64,000 bases of DNA from Pseudomonas resinovorans NBRC 106553 (GCF_000412695.1 NC_021499.1:4712001-4776000); one strand, 5' to 3'; shown: positions 39,338-48,688, numbered from the stretch's first letter. Made by a program: numbers and translations. The notes: generated from the letters alone by a model not told the origin.

Positions 39338-42300
39338 ATGTTCGAGAAGCTCCTGATCGCCAACCGCGGCGCCATCGCCTGCCGCATCCTGCGTACCCTG
39401 CGCGCCCTCGATGTGCAGGGCGTGGCCGTGTATTCCGAGGCCGACGCCGCCAGCCTGCACCTGCAGCAGGCGGACCAGGCCATCAGCCTGGGCGATGGCC
39501 CGGCCGCCAGCACCTACCTGGTGGTGGAGAAGATCCTCGCGGCGGCCCGCGAATCGGGTGCCCAGGCCATCCACCCCGGCTACGGCTTCCTCTCCGAAAA
39601 CGCCGCCTTCGCCGAAGCCTGCGAAGCGGCCGGCATCGCCTTCGTCGGCCCAACGCCGGAGCAGCTGCGGGTGTTCGGCCTGAAGCACACCGCCCGTGCC
39701 CTGGCCAAGGCCAACGGCGTGCCCATGCTCCAAGGCACCGACCTGCTGGAAAACCTGGAAGCCGCCCTGGCCGCCGGTGAGCAGGTGGGTTACCCGGTGA
39801 TGCTGAAAAGCACCGCCGGCGGGGGCGGTATCGGCATGCGCGTGTGCCGCTCGGCGGTTGAGCTCAGCGATGCCTTCGAGGCGGTGAAGCGGCTGGGACA
39901 GAACAATTTCAGCGACTCCGGCGTGTTCATCGAGAAGTACATCCAGCGTGCCCGCCACCTGGAGGTACAGGTATTCGGCGACGGCCAAGGCGAGGTGCTC
40001 GCCCTGGGTGTGCGCGACTGCTCGGTGCAACGGCGCAACCAGAAGGTGCTGGAAGAAACCCCGGCGCCCAACCTGCCGGAAGGCATGGCCGAGGAGCTTT
40101 GCGCCGCCGCCATCAAGCTGGCCTGCGCGGTGGGCTACCGCAGCGCCGGCACCGTGGAATTCGTCTACGACAGCGAGGCGCAGCGCTTCTACTTCCTCGA
40201 AGTGAACACCCGCCTGCAGGTGGAGCACGGCGTCACCGAACAGGTCTGGGGTGTCGACCTGGTGCGCTGGATGATCGAACTGGCTGCCGGCACCCTGGCG
40301 CCCCTGGCCGAGTTGGCGGCGGGCCTGCAACCCTCCGGCCACGCCATCCAGGCGCGGCTCTACGCCGAAGACCCGGGCCGCGACTTCCAGCCCTGCCCCG
40401 GCCTGCTCACCGCCGTCGCCTTCCCCGCCGCCGATGGCAAGCACCTGCGCATCGATACCTGGGTGGAAGCCGGCTGCGAGATCCCGCCCTACTTCGACCC
40501 GATGATCGCCAAGCTGATCGCCTGGGCGCCGAGCCGCACTGAAGCCAGTGCCGCCCTCGACCAGGCGCTGGCCGATTCGCAGCTGTATGGCGTGGAAAGC
40601 AACCGCGACTACCTGCGCCAGATCATCCATGACGCGCCATTCGCCAGCGGCTCGCCCTGGACCCGCTGCCTGGAAGGCCTGGCCTATCGCGCCAGCACCT
40701 TCGAAGTGCTGGGCGCCGGCACCCAGACCACCGTGCAGGACTATCCCGGCCGCCTCGGCTACTGGGCCGTAGGTGTGCCGCCGTCCGGCCCCATGGACAG
40801 CCGCGCCCTGCGCCTGGGCAACCGCCTGCTGGGCAACGCCGAGGGCGATGCCGGGTTGGAAATCACCATGAGCGGCCCGACCCTGCGCTTCAACACCGAT
40901 GCCGTGGTAGCCGTCACCGGCGCGCCCATTCCGCTCCTCCTCGACGGCCAGCCGCAGCCCATGGACACCGCGCTCTTCGTGCCGGCCGGCGCCACCCTGG
41001 TCCTGGGCACCATCAATGGTGCCGGGGCGCGCAGCTACCTGTGCCTGCGTGGCGGCCTGCAACTGCCGGAGTACCTGGGCAGCAAGAGCACCTTCACCCT
41101 CGGTCAGTTCGGCGGCCACGGCGGCCGCGCGCTGCGCGCCGGCGACGTACTGCACCTGGCTCCCCTGGGCGATCACAGCGCAGGCCAGGCACTGGAACCG
41201 GACCTGCGCACCGAGCTGCCGGCGGTACGCACCCTGCGGGTGATCTACGGCCCCCACGGCGCCCCGGAGTACTTCACCCCGGCCTACATCGAGACCTTCT
41301 TCGCCACCGCCTGGGAAGTGCACTTCAACTCCAGCCGCACCGGCGTGCGCCTGATCGGTCCCAAGCCGGAGTGGGTGCGCGAGAGTGGCGGCGAAGCCGG
41401 CCTGCACCCCTCGAACATCCACGACAACCCCTACGCCATAGGCGCGGTGGACTTCACCGGCGACATGCCGGTGATCCTCGGCCCGGACGGCCCCAGCCTG
41501 GGTGGCTTCGTCTGCCCGGTGACCATAATCGAAGCCGACCTCTGGCAGCTCGGCCAGCTCAAGGCCGGCGACAAGGTGCGCTTCGTGCCGGTGAGCATCG
41601 CGCGCGCCCGCGAACTGGCGCAGGGCGTAGCCCGGATGCAATCCGGGGACGACGAGGCGGAGATTCCCCGGATTGCATCCGGGCTACAGAGCCCCGTGGT
41701 ACTCGACCTCGGCGAAGGCGACAAACGCCTGGTCGCCCGCCTCTCCGGCGACACCCACCTGCTGCTGGAGATCGGCGCGCCGGAGCTGGACCTGGTGCTG
41801 CGCTTCCGCGCCCACGCGCTGATGCAGGCGCTGGAGGCACGGGCGCTCGCCGGGGTGATCGACCTGACCCCGGGCATCCGCTCGCTGCAGGTCCACTACC
41901 AGCCGGAAACCCTGGCGCTGGAGGCGCTGTTGGAAATCGTCGCCAGCCTCTGGGACGGCGTGTGCGCCGCCGGCGACCTCCGGGTGCCCTCGCGCATCGT
42001 CCACCTGCCGCTGTCCTGGGACGACCCGGCCTGCCAGCTGGCCATCGAGAAATACATGACCACGGTGCGCAAGGACGCGCCCTGGTGCCCGAGCAACCTG
42101 GAGTTCATCCGCCGCATCAACGACCTGCCCAACCTCGACGAAGTGCAGCGCACGGTGTTCGACGCCAGCTACCTGGTGATGGGCCTGGGCGACGTCTACC
42201 TTGGCGCGCCGGTGGCCACGCCGCTGGACCCGCGCCACCGCCTGGTGACCACCAAGTACAACCCGGCGCGCACCTGGACGGCCGAGAACTCGGTGGGCAT

Positions 42301-42937
42301 CGGCGGCGCCTACATGTGCGTGTACGGCATGGAAGGCCCCGGCGGCTACCAGTTCGTCGGCCGCACCCTGCAGATGTGGAACCGCTACCGCGAGGTGGCC
42401 GCCTTCGACGGGAAACCCTGGCTGCTGCGCTTCTTCGACCAGATCCGCTTCTACCCGGTCTCCGCCTCCGAACTCACGCGGATCCGCCGCGACTTCCCCC
42501 TGGGCCGCTACCCACTGCGCATCGAAGACAGCGAACTGTGCCTGGCCGACTACCAGGACTTCCTCGCCCGCGAAGCCGAGGGCATCGACGCCTTCCGTGC
42601 CCAGCAGCAGGCCGCCTTCAACGCCGAGCGCGAGCGCTGGATCGCCAGCGGCCAGGCCCACTTCGAGAGCGACGAGGGCGTTGCCGACCTGGGTGAAGAC
42701 GCCCCCCTGGGCGCGGGCCAGCACGCGGTGGAAAGCCATATCGCCGGCAATCTCTGGCAGGTGCAGGTGGAGGAAGGTGCCAGCGTGAAAGCCGGCGATA
42801 TCCTGGTGATCCTCGAATCCATGAAGATGGAAATCCCCCTCACCGCCCCGCGTGACGGCGTGGTGCGCGAGGTGCGGGTGCAACCCGGCTCGCCGGTGCG
42901 CGCCGGGCAACGGGTAGTGGTGATGGAAGAGGCCTGA
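39338..42937 (+). CDS. Biotin-dependent guanidine carboxylase (annotated as urea carboxylase)
   Basis: ATP- and biotin-dependent carboxylation of guanidine (urea as the poorer substrate in riboswitch-linked relatives). 1199 aa: biotin carboxylase domain about 1-450 (ANRGAIACRI, STAGGGGIGMR, EVNTRLQVEHGVTE), KipA/AHS2-like half about 456-755 (TTVQDYPGRLGYW, PPSGPMDSRALRLGN), KipI/AHS1-like half about 785-1060, linker, and biotin carrier domain with the biotinylated lysine K1163 in ESMKME. GAGGACG lies before the ATG. No allophanate hydrolase is fused or adjacent. Residues ~763-783 are encoded by a REPIN. The guanidine assignment rests on the riboswitch and the deiminase genes; active-site residues were not compared. 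Confidence 0.9.
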   Translation: MFEKLLIANRGAIACRILRTLRALDVQGVAVYSEADAASLHLQQADQAISLGDGPAASTYLVVEKILAAARESGAQAIHPGYGFLSENAAFAEACEAAGIAFVGPTPEQLRVFGLKHTARALAKANGVPMLQGTDLLENLEAALAAGEQVGYPVMLKSTAGGGGIGMRVCRSAVELSDAFEAVKRLGQNNFSDSGVFIEKYIQRARHLEVQVFGDGQGEVLALGVRDCSVQRRNQKVLEETPAPNLPEGMAEELCAAAIKLACAVGYRSAGTVEFVYDSEAQRFYFLEVNTRLQVEHGVTEQVWGVDLVRWMIELAAGTLAPLAELAAGLQPSGHAIQARLYAEDPGRDFQPCPGLLTAVAFPAADGKHLRIDTWVEAGCEIPPYFDPMIAKLIAWAPSRTEASAALDQALADSQLYGVESNRDYLRQIIHDAPFASGSPWTRCLEGLAYRASTFEVLGAGTQTTVQDYPGRLGYWAVGVPPSGPMDSRALRLGNRLLGNAEGDAGLEITMSGPTLRFNTDAVVAVTGAPIPLLLDGQPQPMDTALFVPAGATLVLGTINGAGARSYLCLRGGLQLPEYLGSKSTFTLGQFGGHGGRALRAGDVLHLAPLGDHSAGQALEPDLRTELPAVRTLRVIYGPHGAPEYFTPAYIETFFATAWEVHFNSSRTGVRLIGPKPEWVRESGGEAGLHPSNIHDNPYAIGAVDFTGDMPVILGPDGPSLGGFVCPVTIIEADLWQLGQLKAGDKVRFVPVSIARARELAQGVARMQSGDDEAEIPRIASGLQSPVVLDLGEGDKRLVARLSGDTHLLLEIGAPELDLVLRFRAHALMQALEARALAGVIDLTPGIRSLQVHYQPETLALEALLEIVASLWDGVCAAGDLRVPSRIVHLPLSWDDPACQLAIEKYMTTVRKDAPWCPSNLEFIRRINDLPNLDEVQRTVFDASYLVMGLGDVYLGAPVATPLDPRHRLVTTKYNPARTWTAENSVGIGGAYMCVYGMEGPGGYQFVGRTLQMWNRYREVAAFDGKPWLLRFFDQIRFYPVSASELTRIRRDFPLGRYPLRIEDSELCLADYQDFLAREAEGIDAFRAQQQAAFNAERERWIASGQAHFESDEGVADLGEDAPLGAGQHAVESHIAGNLWQVQVEEGASVKAGDILVILESMKMEIPLTAPRDGVVREVRVQPGSPVRAGQRVVVMEEA
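41627..41687. repeat. REPIN-like repeat, GTAGCCCGG family, inside the carboxylase reading frame
   Basis: Perfect inverted repeat: arms 41627-41648 and 41666-41687 (22 bp each) around a 17-base loop. Each arm is itself GTAG plus a hairpin (CCCGGAT-GCA-ATCCGGG). The same unit is intergenic at 46755-46816. Translated in frame as roughly VARMQSGDDEAEIPRIASGL, between the KipA-like and KipI-like domains. Confidence 0.9.
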
Positions 42938-42958
42938 GCACCGGGCGGCTTGCTGCTT

Positions 42959-43054
42959 GTAGGGGCGATTTCAATCGCCAAGCAGGCCGCAGGTCTGCCC
43001 TGACTGCTTGCAAGGGGCAGCTGCGCTGCCCTTGGCGAATGAATTCGCCCCTAC
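42959..43054. repeat. REPIN-like repeat, GTAGG(G/A)GCGATT family
   Basis: GTAGGGGCGATTTCAATCGCC on the left, GGCGAATGAATTCGCCCCTAC on the right, with an inner GGGCAGCTGCGCTGCCC hairpin. Related to 46637-46736. Lies between the carboxylase stop and the DUF2157 gene; nothing else is seen in that 191-bp gap. Confidence 0.8.
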
Positions 43055-43128
43055 AGGTTCTCGACTGATTGCCCAACGCCGATGGCGGCCCTACAGTTCA
43101 GCCGGCAACTTACGCACAAGGACCCGCA

Positions 43129-44205
43129 ATGCCGCTGCTCAGCCGCGACCAGGCGCAGCACCGCGCCGACGACATCCAGGCCTTCTATCGGGAAGTAACG
43201 CGCCTGCACGAGGAACAGACGCTGCTGCTCTCCCCCGAGCAGATCGAGCGCCTCGGCCACTACCACCGTCAATTGCTGGCGGACTACCGCAGCGTCTACG
43301 ACATCGACCCGGACGCCCAGGCCCGGCGCCTGTCCCTGGGTATGCGCATCGCCTCGCTGCTCGGCGCCCTGGCGCTGGCCGCCAGCCTGCTGTTCTTCTT
43401 CTACCAGTTCTGGGGCCTGTTCCCGGAAGTCGCCCAGGTCGGCATCCTCGCCGGCTTCTCCCTGGGCAGCCTGCTGCTGACCCTGCTGCTGCGTCGGCGT
43501 GACGCCTCCGGTTACTTCGCCAGGCTGGCCGCCCTCCTCGCCTTCGCCTGCTTCGTGCTGAACCTGTCGATGCTCGGACAGATCTTCAACATCACCCCCA
43601 CCGACCAGGCGCTGCTGCCCTGGGCGGCCTACGCCCTGCTGCTGGCCTATGCCTGCGAGTCGAGGCTGCTCCTGGGTGCCGGCCTCGCGTGCCTCATGGC
43701 CCTGGTGGCGACCCGCCTGGCGAGTTGGAGCGGCCTGTACTGGCTGGATTGCGCCGAGCGCCCGGAACACCTGCTGCCTGCCGGCCTGCTGATATTCCTG
43801 GTGCCCGGCCTGATCTCCCAGGCCCGCTACAGCGGTTTTGCCGCGATCTACCGGGTGATGGGCCTGCTCGGGCTGTTCGTGCCCGTGCTGGTGCTGGCCA
43901 ACTGGGCAAGCGCCAGCTATCTGCCCTGGCCCCGCGAGCTGGTGGAAGGCTTCTACCAGGTCACGGGCTTTATCGCTGCGGGCCTGGCGATCTGGCTCGG
44001 CAACCGCCGCGACTGGCCGGAGGTGCTCTACAGCGGCCTGCTGTTCTTCATCGTCCTGCTCGGCATCAAGCTGTTCGACTGGTGGTGGGAGCTGATGCCC
44101 AAGTACCTGTTCTTCCTGCTGCTCGGCCTGGTGGCAGTGCTCATCCTCATGGTGCTCAACCGCCTGCGCCGGCCCAGCCCCCACAAGGGAGGCCAGCGCC
44201 CATGA
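43129..44205 (+). CDS. DUF2157-family integral membrane protein
   Basis: 358 aa. An N-terminal soluble part of about 90 residues (DDIQAFYREVTRLHEEQTL) with the pattern of the DUF2157 cytoplasmic head, then about nine or ten hydrophobic segments to the C-terminus. ATG 43129 has AAGGACC upstream; the longer frame runs back into repeat DNA. Overlaps the next gene by 4 bp (ATGA), a pairing seen in other pseudomonads. Function unknown. Confidence 0.85.
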   Translation: MPLLSRDQAQHRADDIQAFYREVTRLHEEQTLLLSPEQIERLGHYHRQLLADYRSVYDIDPDAQARRLSLGMRIASLLGALALAASLLFFFYQFWGLFPEVAQVGILAGFSLGSLLLTLLLRRRDASGYFARLAALLAFACFVLNLSMLGQIFNITPTDQALLPWAAYALLLAYACESRLLLGAGLACLMALVATRLASWSGLYWLDCAERPEHLLPAGLLIFLVPGLISQARYSGFAAIYRVMGLLGLFVPVLVLANWASASYLPWPRELVEGFYQVTGFIAAGLAIWLGNRRDWPEVLYSGLLFFIVLLGIKLFDWWWELMPKYLFFLLLGLVAVLILMVLNRLRRPSPHKGGQRP

Positions 44206-45056
44206 AAAATCGCACCGCACTGCTTGGCGGCCTGGCGCTGATCGGCCTGACCAATGCCATCGCCCTGGGGGGCGTCTGGTACAACCGCAGCGGCGAGGCG
44301 GACAGTCGCCTCCTGCTGTCCGAACGCGAGGTTCGACGCAGCTACGACTGGGCCGACCACGAAAACAGTGGCCTGGCCCTGCGCCTGGACTGGCGACGCC
44401 CCAGCGCCGCGACAGGCGATGACCCTTACCAAAGCCTGATGCTGGATCAGGACAGCCTGCTGCAACTGGGCTTCTCGGCCACGGACCGGGAGACATTGCG
44501 CTTCGATAACCGCAACCGCGAGGTACTCGTGGTGCTGGAGCTGGATGGTCCGGCGCGGGTGGCCGAACTTGAGCGCGCCAGGCAACGGTTGGCGAAAGCC
44601 CGCAGCGAATTGCGCAGCGCTCCACAGGACAAGAGCCGACAGGAAGCCGAACGCGCCGCGCGCAACTATGTTGAACAGGAGGAGCACCGCAGCAGTCGCC
44701 TGTTCGCGGTGGACGTGGGGCTGGATCGCGAGGCCCTGCGCAGCCGTTATCCCGATCGCGGTCGCTACGCCATCCTGTCCGGCATCGTCAGTGCCTGGGT
44801 GCGCGATGGGCGCCTGACCGGGCAGATCAGTCGGCTGCGCATCGCCGAGATCAACGTGCCCCACGCCTGGCGTGAGGGGTTGCGAGACGGACTGGTGCGC
44901 GACCGCGAAGACAAGCCAAGTGCGCGCTTGCGCCTGTGGCTCAGCATCGGCCAGCGCCTGGAACCCTGGATCGATTCGGTGCCGGAGCTCCAGCGCGGTG
45001 ACGGTCAAGGAAAGCCGGCCAGCGCCGATAGCCTGGCGTCAAGTACCCGTCCGTGA
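44202..45056 (+). CDS. DUF4824-family membrane-anchored protein
   Basis: 284 aa. One N-terminal membrane segment (LLGGLALIGLTNAIALGGVWY), followed by SRLLLSEREVRR and SGLALRLDWR, characteristic of DUF4824. A helical stretch about 120-165 (ELERARQRLAKARSELRS) is probably coiled. Translationally coupled to the DUF2157 gene by an ATGA overlap, suggesting the two products act together. Function unknown. Confidence 0.82.
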   Translation: MKNRTALLGGLALIGLTNAIALGGVWYNRSGEADSRLLLSEREVRRSYDWADHENSGLALRLDWRRPSAATGDDPYQSLMLDQDSLLQLGFSATDRETLRFDNRNREVLVVLELDGPARVAELERARQRLAKARSELRSAPQDKSRQEAERAARNYVEQEEHRSSRLFAVDVGLDREALRSRYPDRGRYAILSGIVSAWVRDGRLTGQISRLRIAEINVPHAWREGLRDGLVRDREDKPSARLRLWLSIGQRLEPWIDSVPELQRGDGQGKPASADSLASSTRP

Positions 45057-45111
45057 CGCCCGCGCCAGCGCACGCTAGCATTGCGCCACTAGCCTGAGGT
45101 CCTGTTGTCCG

Positions 45112-46605
45112 ATGCCGTTACCAGAAGCTACCAAGCAAAGCCACCGCCTGTTGGTCCTGACGTTGGTACTGCTGCTTGGCGGCGGTTTCCTGGTCACCTC
45201 CCTGGTCAGCTACCAGGCATCGCTGAAGTCCATGCGCAGCAGCATCATCAACACCGAACTGCCGCTGACTTCGGACAACGTCTACTCGGAAATCCAGAAG
45301 GACCTGGTCCGTCCCATCCTGATTTCCTCGATGATGAGCCGCGACACCTTCCTCCGGGACTGGGTGATGCAAGGGGAAAAGGACGTCGAGCCGATGACCC
45401 GCTACCTGCGCGAAGTCCAGGAGCACTACGGCGCCTTCACCAGCTTCTTCGTCTCCGAGCGCAGCCTCACCTACTACCAGACCAAGGGCGTGCTCAAGCG
45501 CGTCGACCCGAAGGAACCGCGGGACATCTGGTACTTCCGCGTGCGCGACATGAAGGAGCCGTACGAGATCAACGTCGATGTGGACATGGCCAACCAGGAC
45601 CGGTTGACCATCTTCATCAACTACAAGGTGTTCGACTACGACGGCAACTTCATCGGCGCCACCGGGATCGGCCTGACGGTGGACGCGGTGATCAAGCTGA
45701 TCGACGAATACCAGCGCCGCTACGACCGCAGCGTCTACTTCGTCGATACCACCGGGCGCATCGTCCTCACCGGTGCGGACGGCGGCCCGCTGGGTGCGAA
45801 AGTCGGCGAATCGCTGTCGCAGGTGCCCGGCCTCGAAGACCTGCAGGCCAAGCTGGGGCGCCCCCAGAGCGGCAAGTTCGAGTACCAGGAGCGCGGCCGC
45901 GATCACTACCTGAACGTGCGCTACATCCCCGAACTGGACTGGTACCTGTTCGTCGACAAGCATGAAGGCGGCCTGCTCAACGGACTCCGCAATACCCTCT
46001 ACCTCAACCTGCTGATCTGCCTGCTGGTGACCATCGTGGTGCTGGTGCTGCTGAGCCGGCTGATGCGCCGCTACCGGCAGAGCATCGCCGCCCTGGCCAC
46101 CACCGACAGCCTCACCGGACTGCCCAACCGGCGCGGCTTCGAGCTGCTGGCCGGCCAGGCGCTGCAGGAAGCCCGTCGTGACCGCAAGCCGCTGACCGCC
46201 CTGCTGCTGGACCTCGACCACTTCAAACTGCTCAACGATACCTACGGCCACCAGGCCGGCGACGAGGTGCTGCAAGGTTTCGCCCAGAACCTGCGGGACG
46301 GCCTGCGCCAGTCGGATATCGTCTGCCGCTGGGGCGGCGAGGAATTCATCATCCTGCTCAAGGACACCGGCAACGCCACCGCCCACTTCCTGGCGGAAAA
46401 GGTGCGCAGCGACGTGGCTGCGCGGCGCTATCCCTTCAAGGGCGTGAACCTGCACGTGACCACCAGCATCGGCCTGGCCGAGATGCACCCGGACGACTCC
46501 CTGGACAGCCTGATCGGCCGCGCCGACCGTGGCCTTTACCGGGCCAAGCAGTCGGGCCGCAATTGCGTGTGCGTGGAGCCATCGGGCAACCACGACGTGC
46601 TCTGA
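45112..46605 (+). CDS. Membrane-bound diguanylate cyclase with periplasmic dCache-type sensor
   Basis: 497 aa. TM1 about 13-32, a periplasmic sensor of about 260 residues with Cache-like features (IWYFRVRDMKEPYEI, NYKVFDYDGNFIGATGIGL), TM2 about 300-320, then a C-terminal GGDEF domain. The catalytic motif is GGEEF (RWGGEEFIIL) with intact DLDHFK and NDTYGH upstream, so it should make c-di-GMP. No RxxD product-inhibition site stands out five residues before the motif (the residues there are SDIVCRW). One of two active-looking cyclases in the window and therefore a possible input to LapD. Confidence 0.92.
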   Translation: MPLPEATKQSHRLLVLTLVLLLGGGFLVTSLVSYQASLKSMRSSIINTELPLTSDNVYSEIQKDLVRPILISSMMSRDTFLRDWVMQGEKDVEPMTRYLREVQEHYGAFTSFFVSERSLTYYQTKGVLKRVDPKEPRDIWYFRVRDMKEPYEINVDVDMANQDRLTIFINYKVFDYDGNFIGATGIGLTVDAVIKLIDEYQRRYDRSVYFVDTTGRIVLTGADGGPLGAKVGESLSQVPGLEDLQAKLGRPQSGKFEYQERGRDHYLNVRYIPELDWYLFVDKHEGGLLNGLRNTLYLNLLICLLVTIVVLVLLSRLMRRYRQSIAALATTDSLTGLPNRRGFELLAGQALQEARRDRKPLTALLLDLDHFKLLNDTYGHQAGDEVLQGFAQNLRDGLRQSDIVCRWGGEEFIILLKDTGNATAHFLAEKVRSDVAARRYPFKGVNLHVTTSIGLAEMHPDDSLDSLIGRADRGLYRAKQSGRNCVCVEPSGNHDVL

Positions 46606-46636
46606 CGCTTACGACAGTGTCCGGCCGGGAACGTCC

Positions 46637-46736
46637 GTAGGAGCGATTTCAATCGCGAAGGGCAGCCACGCTGCCCGTTGCCTCAAGCCGTGCAGGACTG
46701 CCCTTCGGCCCGTTTCGCGAATGAATTCGCTCCTAC
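46637..46736. repeat. REPIN-like repeat, GTAGG(G/A)GCGATT family
   Basis: GTAGGAGCGATTTCAATCGCG on the left and CGCGAATGAATTCGCTCCTAC on the right, with an inner GGGCAGCC...GGACTGCCC stem. Related to 42959-43054. Together with 46755-46816 it fills the gap between two convergent genes. Confidence 0.8.
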
Positions 46737-46754
46737 ACGGATGACGCAGAACCT

Positions 46755-46816
46755 GTAGCCCGGATGCAATCCGGGACCAATCCGACACCCGCCTCCCCGG
46801 ATTTCATCCGGGCTAC
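46755..46816. repeat. REPIN-like repeat, GTAGCCCGG family
   Basis: Two inward-facing GTAG hairpins, GTAGCCCGGATGCAATCCGG from the left and GTAGCCCGGATGAAATCCGG from the right on the opposite strand. Intergenic counterpart of the copy inside the carboxylase gene. Confidence 0.85.
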
Positions 46817-46837
46817 CGAGGGGAGAGAGAACGTGCC

Positions 46838-47923
46838 TCAGGCCAGCAACGCCACCGACTTGATCTGCGCCCAGAGCGTCTGGCCCGGGTAGAGCCCGAG
46901 CTGGTCGCGGGAGAAGCGGGTGATGCGCGCCAGCATGGGGGCGCCATCCACATCCAGGCGTACCAGTACATGGGCCGCGTTGGCCGCCGGTGACTCTTCC
47001 ACCACCCGCGCCGGCAGCAGGTTGAGAATGCTGCTGTCGCGCTGCTTCTCGAGGCTCAGGCTGACGTCCCGCGCCAGCACCCGGAAACGCAGGCCACGCC
47101 CCGCCTCGACGGGCGAATGGGCCACCCGCACGCTGAGCGAGCTGCCCGGCAGCGCGAGGGTCAGCAACTGGTAGCGGGTATCGAAGCCCAGCACCCTGCC
47201 CTCGATCACCACGCCGGCCTCATCCTCGTGGGCGGTGGGCAGGTCGAGTCGCGCCAGGGTCTGCGCCAGCGAGCCGCTGGCCAGCACCTTGCCGTCGTCC
47301 AGCAGCACCAGATGGTCGGCCAGGCGCGCCACTTCGTCCGGCGAGTGGCTGACGTAGAGCACCGGGATATCCAGCTCGTCGTGCAGCCGTTCGAGGTAGG
47401 GCAGGATCTCGCCCTTGCGCTTGAGGTCCAGCGCCGCCAGGGGTTCGTCCATCAGCAGCAGGCGCGGGCTGGTCAGCAGCGCCCGGGCGATGCCCACGCG
47501 CTGCCGTTCGCCGCCGGACAGGCCGCCCGGCATGCGTTCCAGCAGATGCCCGATACCCAGCAGCTCCACCGCCTGCTCCAGCTGCACCCGCCGCTCCCGC
47601 GCCGGAATGCGCCGCTGGCCATATTCCAGGTTGCGCCGCACCGAGAGGTGTTCGAACAGGCTGGCCTCCTGGAACACGTAGCCCAGCGGCCGCTTGTGGG
47701 TGGGCAGGAAATGGCCGCTGGAGCTGTCCTGCCAGAGCTCGCCATTCACTTCCAGGAAGCCTTCGGCGGCTCGTTCCAGGCCGGCGATACAGCGCAGCAG
47801 GCTGGTCTTGCCCGAGCCGGAATGACCGAACAGGGCGCTGACGCCACGACCGGGCAGTTCGAGGTCGGTGTCCAGGGAAAAGCCCGGATGGCGCAGGCGA
47901 AATCGTGCGCGAATCAGTTGCAT
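46838..47923 (-). CDS. modC: Molybdate ABC transporter ATP-binding protein
   Basis: 361 aa. ATPase domain with Walker [10 protein letters not shown], signature LSGGERQR, Walker [13 protein letters not shown] and H-loop VSHSPDE; C-terminal TOBE/Mop domain from about residue 290 ([17 protein letters not shown]). That C-terminal oxyanion-binding domain, and the ModB-like permease directly upstream (3-bp gap), mark it as ModC. Confidence 0.93.
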   Translation of the reverse strand: MQLIRARFRLRHPGFSLDTDLELPGRGVSALFGHSGSGKTSLLRCIAGLERAAEGFLEVNGELWQDSSSGHFLPTHKRPLGYVFQEASLFEHLSVRRNLEYGQRRIPARERRVQLEQAVELLGIGHLLERMPGGLSGGERQRVGIARALLTSPRLLLMDEPLAALDLKRKGEILPYLERLHDELDIPVLYVSHSPDEVARLADHLVLLDDGKVLASGSLAQTLARLDLPTAHEDEAGVVIEGRVLGFDTRYQLLTLALPGSSLSVRVAHSPVEAGRGLRFRVLARDVSLSLEKQRDSSILNLLPARVVEESPAANAAHVLVRLDVDGAPMLARITRFSRDQLGLYPGQTLWAQIKSVALLA

Positions 47924-47926
47924 GCT

Positions 47927-48613
47927 TCAGGTCCAGCCAGGTTTCAGGCGCCGGCTGGAGTTCAGCGCCAGCAGGATGAGGAAGGAGAACACCAGCATGC
48001 CGCCGGCCAGCCAGTGGGCCTGGGCGTACTCCATGGCCTCGACATGGTCGAAGATCTGCACCGAGACCACGCGGGTCTTCTCCGGGATATTGCCGCCGAT
48101 CATCAGCACCACGCCGAACTCCCCCACCGTGTGGGCGAAGCCGAGGATGGACGCGGTGACGAAGCCCGGTCGCGCCAGTGGCAGCACCACGCTGAAGAAG
48201 GTGTCCCAGGGGCTGGCGCGCAGGGTCGCGGCCACTTCCAGGGGACGCTGGCCAATGGCGCTGAAGGCGTTCTGCAGGGGCTGCACGACGAAGGGCATGG
48301 AGTAGATCACCGACCCCACCACCAGGCCGGCGAAGGTGAATGGCAAGGTGCCAAGGCCAAGGCTCTGGGTGAACTGGCCGATGAAACCATGGGGGCCCAT
48401 GCTCACCAGCAGGTAGAAACCGATGACCGTGGGCGGCAGCACCAGCGGCAGGGCCACCACCGCGGCGACCGGGCCCTTCATCCGTGAGCGGGTACGCGCA
48501 AGCCACCACGCGATGGGCGTGCCCACCACCAGCAGCAACAAGGTGGTGAGGGTGGCCAGTTCCAGGGTCAGCCAGATGGCGGCCAGGTCGGTGCGGTCGA
48601 GGGGAAAGTTCAT
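47927..48613 (-). CDS. modB: Molybdate ABC transporter permease
   Basis: 228 aa, about five or six membrane helices. ModB features: [25 protein letters not shown], the EAA-like loop [28 protein letters not shown], and [14 protein letters not shown]. Followed by modC with a 3-bp gap. The binding protein ModA, normally the first gene, is absent: the next gene upstream is a GAF/GGDEF protein. A Mo-box-like dyad lies just before the start. Confidence 0.93.
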   Translation of the reverse strand: MNFPLDRTDLAAIWLTLELATLTTLLLLVVGTPIAWWLARTRSRMKGPVAAVVALPLVLPPTVIGFYLLVSMGPHGFIGQFTQSLGLGTLPFTFAGLVVGSVIYSMPFVVQPLQNAFSAIGQRPLEVAATLRASPWDTFFSVVLPLARPGFVTASILGFAHTVGEFGVVLMIGGNIPEKTRVVSVQIFDHVEAMEYAQAHWLAGGMLVFSFLILLALNSSRRLKPGWT

Positions 48614-48634
48614 GAGTTGGCCGAACGGTCGAGT

Positions 48635-48662
48635 TTCGCTGTGTGGCGAACTATATAGCGAA
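48635..48662 (-). promoter_or_regulatory. ModE (Mo-box)-like operator upstream of modB
   Basis: Read on the minus strand: TTCGCTATATAG, six bases, then ACAGCGAA. The left half matches the known ModE half-site TCGNTATATA fully; the right half keeps the AGCGAA end but has CACAC in place of the TATATA part. It is 22 bp before the modB ATG, where binding would repress modBC when molybdate is plentiful. Confidence 0.45.
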
Positions 48663-48688
48663 GCCTGCGAGCCAGCCAGGACAAGGCG

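Noticed and set aside
39338..42937. Possible frameshift or broken gene at the inserted repeat in the carboxylase
   Set aside because: The frame is continuous through the repeat and the downstream domains, including the biotin lysine, are intact.
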